Part shown: piece by piece, positions 39,320 through 41,559 of the stretch
Numbering within the stretch: position 1 is the first letter of the stretch
Layout: each line of letters opens with the position of its first letter
NCBI RefSeq assembly: GCF_000003815.2
Contig: NC_049986.1
Span: 18,179,255 to 18,220,813 of the forward strand
Source of the DNA: Branchiostoma floridae
Lineage: Eukaryota; Chordata; Leptocardii; Amphioxiformes; Branchiostomatidae
Reading direction: 5' to 3'
Length of the DNA stretch: 41,559 bases
Program-made: the position numbers and the translations under genes
Notes under the pieces: generated by a model
Database searches by the model: none
Seen by the model: the letters and a program-made list of their open reading frames with translations, nothing else
What the model was told of the DNA's origin: nothing

Positions 39320-39850
39320 CTGGGGAAGGCATGGATGGATTGTTTTGATATTTGGTATGTGGGTAGGGTTAGACATGACGAAGGAATGGTAGGAATTGCG
39401 TTACGGCAGGGCGCTCTAGCGGAGTGTTATTGTACTGCAGCAGAACTTCCGGTTTTGGTATTTTTTTTCGGGACATGTTTGGGTGATGATTTTTAAGTGG
39501 TAAGTAGCTGTATAAATGAATAGTAAGGTGTGTAAGTTTTGGCCACTTAGGGGTTTTGCTGGGGCGGTGAAAGTCATTCTTGTGTTAGGTTTTGAGAAGG
39601 AATTATGGAAGCAGGGGTCGATGGATCGGAATGACTGTAGGTATGCAGATAGCTTACTTAGTGTTGTACATAATTGTATGATTGTTATGCAAATTAGGAG
39701 GTAATTAGCAGAATGCAATAGGTATGTGTGCAAACCGTTGTAGGGTACGTGTCTGTGGACAGAAAATCTCATGAACGGCTGAACAGATTGATCTGATATT
39801 TGGTATGTGGGTAGCTCTTGAGACAGTGAAGAAACGTACGTGGCGTTTTA
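39320..39850. repeat. Pair of dispersed-repeat copies (GATATTTGGTATGTGGGTAG)
   Basis: The phrase gatatttggtatgtgggtag occurs at about 39346 and 39796, each followed by a gacatgacgaag- or gacagtgaagaa-like stretch. 39408-39470 (ctctagcggagtgttattgtactgcagcagaacttccggtttt) resembles the DNA between the duplicated exon 6 copies. Confidence 0.7.
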
Positions 39851-40570
39851 TCGTTTAGTGGCTTTTGACGGTTTTGCAGGGGATGTTTGTAGGTGGAAAA
39901 TGGGTTTTACGCAATCGTAGGTATTACGCAATCGTGGGTATTACGCAATCGTGCTATATTTAGGTGATATTACGTCATGCCGATGGGCTTCATGCTTACC
40001 CCGTCCCAACAGGAAGTGATCCCAAAGGTCATAGTTGCGCAATAGAGAAAATGGTTTATAGGGACAGTACATTATACATGATGGGGTGTGCATGTTCCCC
40101 ATAAGATTTGATAATCTGTAGACTAAGGGCAATGATGATATTGTATACAGGGGCGTGTATTACACGTTTTAAAAGGGTTGCACATGTAACAGTTACTACC
40201 GGTACAATACACTGATGAACAAAGCAGGGTTTGTTTTTCACAGTAACTTGCAGTCATTGATGAGATTGTTTATAGGGAGTTTACATTAGACATATGGGAT
40301 ACACAATGTAGTGGACTGCATTGTGAAACAAAGAATATTACGACATCATCATTGTTGCAACCATTGATACATTTGCTTCCGGCGGTGGATTTGTTATCCT
40401 ACCTGCTGAAATTGGACAAATTTCTTGTCGGGATAAGCATTTGGTCTCTCTTCCAAGGAAGAAATTATGCATGTTTTATGTTATCCCGGACAGAAAAGGT
40501 GTCGCGAGGCGTATAGTCCTATTGACTGACAAGCCCCGTGCGGGCGGATAAAGCGTTCCCGCCACGGCAC
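39851..40570. other. Gene-free stretch
   Basis: A short acgcaatcgt-ggtatt triple at 39911-39952; otherwise nothing recognisable. Confidence 0.5.
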
Positions 40571-41036
40571 GGCCATTTGTACTGATATGTGGCGAGAACG
40601 TTTGGGCAAGAGACACGGGGTCATGTCAGAATTTCAATGAGTTCCAAGTCGCAAGCCCAAAATGGAAGTTATACTTTTATGTCTTGTTTTCCAAGCGATG
40701 TAATGTAGAGTATATAGGTCACAACAAGGACACAAGTGGTAATTAACACAATCACGTCATTTGTACCGACATGTCGCGAGAACGATTAGGTGAGAGACAC
40801 GCACGGGGTCATGTCGAAAGTTCCATGAATCACAAGTCGCAAGCCCAGATGGATAGTTATACTTTGATGTCTTGATTTCTCTGCAATTTAATCTAGGGTA
40901 GGTCGCAGGTGCTAGTTAGCAGATTCATGCCATTTGTACTGATAGGTTACTAAAACGATTGGGTAAGAGAAAAGGGGTCATCTGAAAAGTTCCATGAGTT
41001 CCAAGTCGCAAGCCCAAAATGGAAGTTATACTTTTA
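40571..41036. repeat. Tandem repeat of about 170-185 bp, three copies
   Basis: Units start ccatttgtactgatatgt near 40571, 40756 and 40928. Each contains gagacacggggtcat, gttccaagtcgcaagccc and atggaagttatacttttatg. Copies 1 and 3 are closest in the 3' part. Confidence 0.9.
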
Positions 41037-41559
41037 TGTACCTGAGGAGGAGCATTCCGTGACGACACCAGCCATCACATTTTGGAGGTGTTCGCTGGGG
41101 ATGTGAAGATCATTTATGTGGATCTCACCAATGACGGCGTTGATGTGGTCAACGTTATTGTTTATGTGTTATTTTATTGATATTTTGATGCAACAGTCGA
41201 TTTTAGCCCAGTCAATATAAGTCTTTATCTTCAAAAGACAATGAAAGGTATTTGCTTTGTCCATGGAAATGAATGGACAGGACAGTTTGTGTCATGTGCA
41301 CAAACAAGAAAGGATGGATGATAGAATACTTTTAAAATACAGCTACTGCCTATATCACTTTTTTCGGCGCACCTTCCTATGTGACGGTCTCCATGCTTTC
41401 TCCCAAAAAGCGTAAGCAGGCCTTCTTCATCTCCCGTAAATCGTAGAGACACGGTTTCATTTTACACAGTTCGTAGCAGGCCATAACGTACACATACATT
41501 CCATTCCATAGTAAAAACCACAAACCCTTTGTCTTCGCATTAATATTATATTCTACAAT
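41037..41559. other. Terminal stretch
   Basis: gcgtaagcaggcc...cccgtaaatcgtagag at 41410-41450 is a short relative of the GCGTAA repeats at 8341 and 17649. No gene recognised. Confidence 0.5.

Overview
The window is nuclear DNA of an invertebrate deuterostome, most consistent with amphioxus (Branchiostoma). It carries one clear multi-exon animal gene with short GC-rich exons, canonical GT-AG introns and vertebrate-like exon phases, set in AT-rich DNA packed with foldback MITEs, LINE and SINE pieces and a tyrosine-recombinase retrotransposon. The species call is inference; eukaryotic origin is directly visible. No rRNA, free-standing tRNA or CRISPR is present. A 100-base run of N (8612-8711) marks an assembly gap.

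The gene is a complete SLC5-family sodium-coupled solute transporter (SLC5A8/SLC5A12-like) on the + strand, 21712-32438. I reconstructed 14 coding exons whose phases all join, giving 630 codons plus stop. Its introns hold MITEs, SINEs, inverted repeats and microsatellites. Exon 6 is preceded by a second, truncated, nearly identical copy of its first 84 bases.

Left of the gene, 1-21.5 kb is accessory DNA. (1) 1847-5708 is a minus-strand Ngaro/DIRS-type element with perfect split direct repeats (A1 - ORFs - B1 - A2 - B2), a gag-like gene and a tyrosine recombinase gene, but no reverse transcriptase. (2) 6333-7532 is a 1200-bp foldback element with minisatellite-bearing arms of about 280 bp and a perfect 9-bp target duplication, resembling Mutator/Rehavkus-Foldback elements. 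(3) 8745-9480 is a degenerate repeat of about 200 bp next to the gap. (4) 10728-17391 is a 6.7-kb element bounded by TIRs and TAA duplications, with inverted arms of about 1.2 kb; one arm carries a nested 535-bp insertion that the other arm lacks. (5) 17.6-21.6 kb holds tandem repeats, MITEs and retroelement tails. Two LINE reverse-transcriptase C-terminal fragments and one orphan membrane-anchor exon candidate (9629-9712) also lie here.

Right of the gene, 32.5-41.6 kb has two further MITEs, a foldback, a tandem duplication of about 360 bp (34488-35170), a candidate promoter with a first exon ending at a strong splice donor (36253-36394), dispersed repeats near 39.3-39.9 kb and a three-copy tandem array (40571-41036). 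I found no protein-coding exon there that I can name.

Four scattered loci carry a CTGANGA - hairpin - GAAA core like that of hammerhead ribozymes in Penelope-like retroelements.
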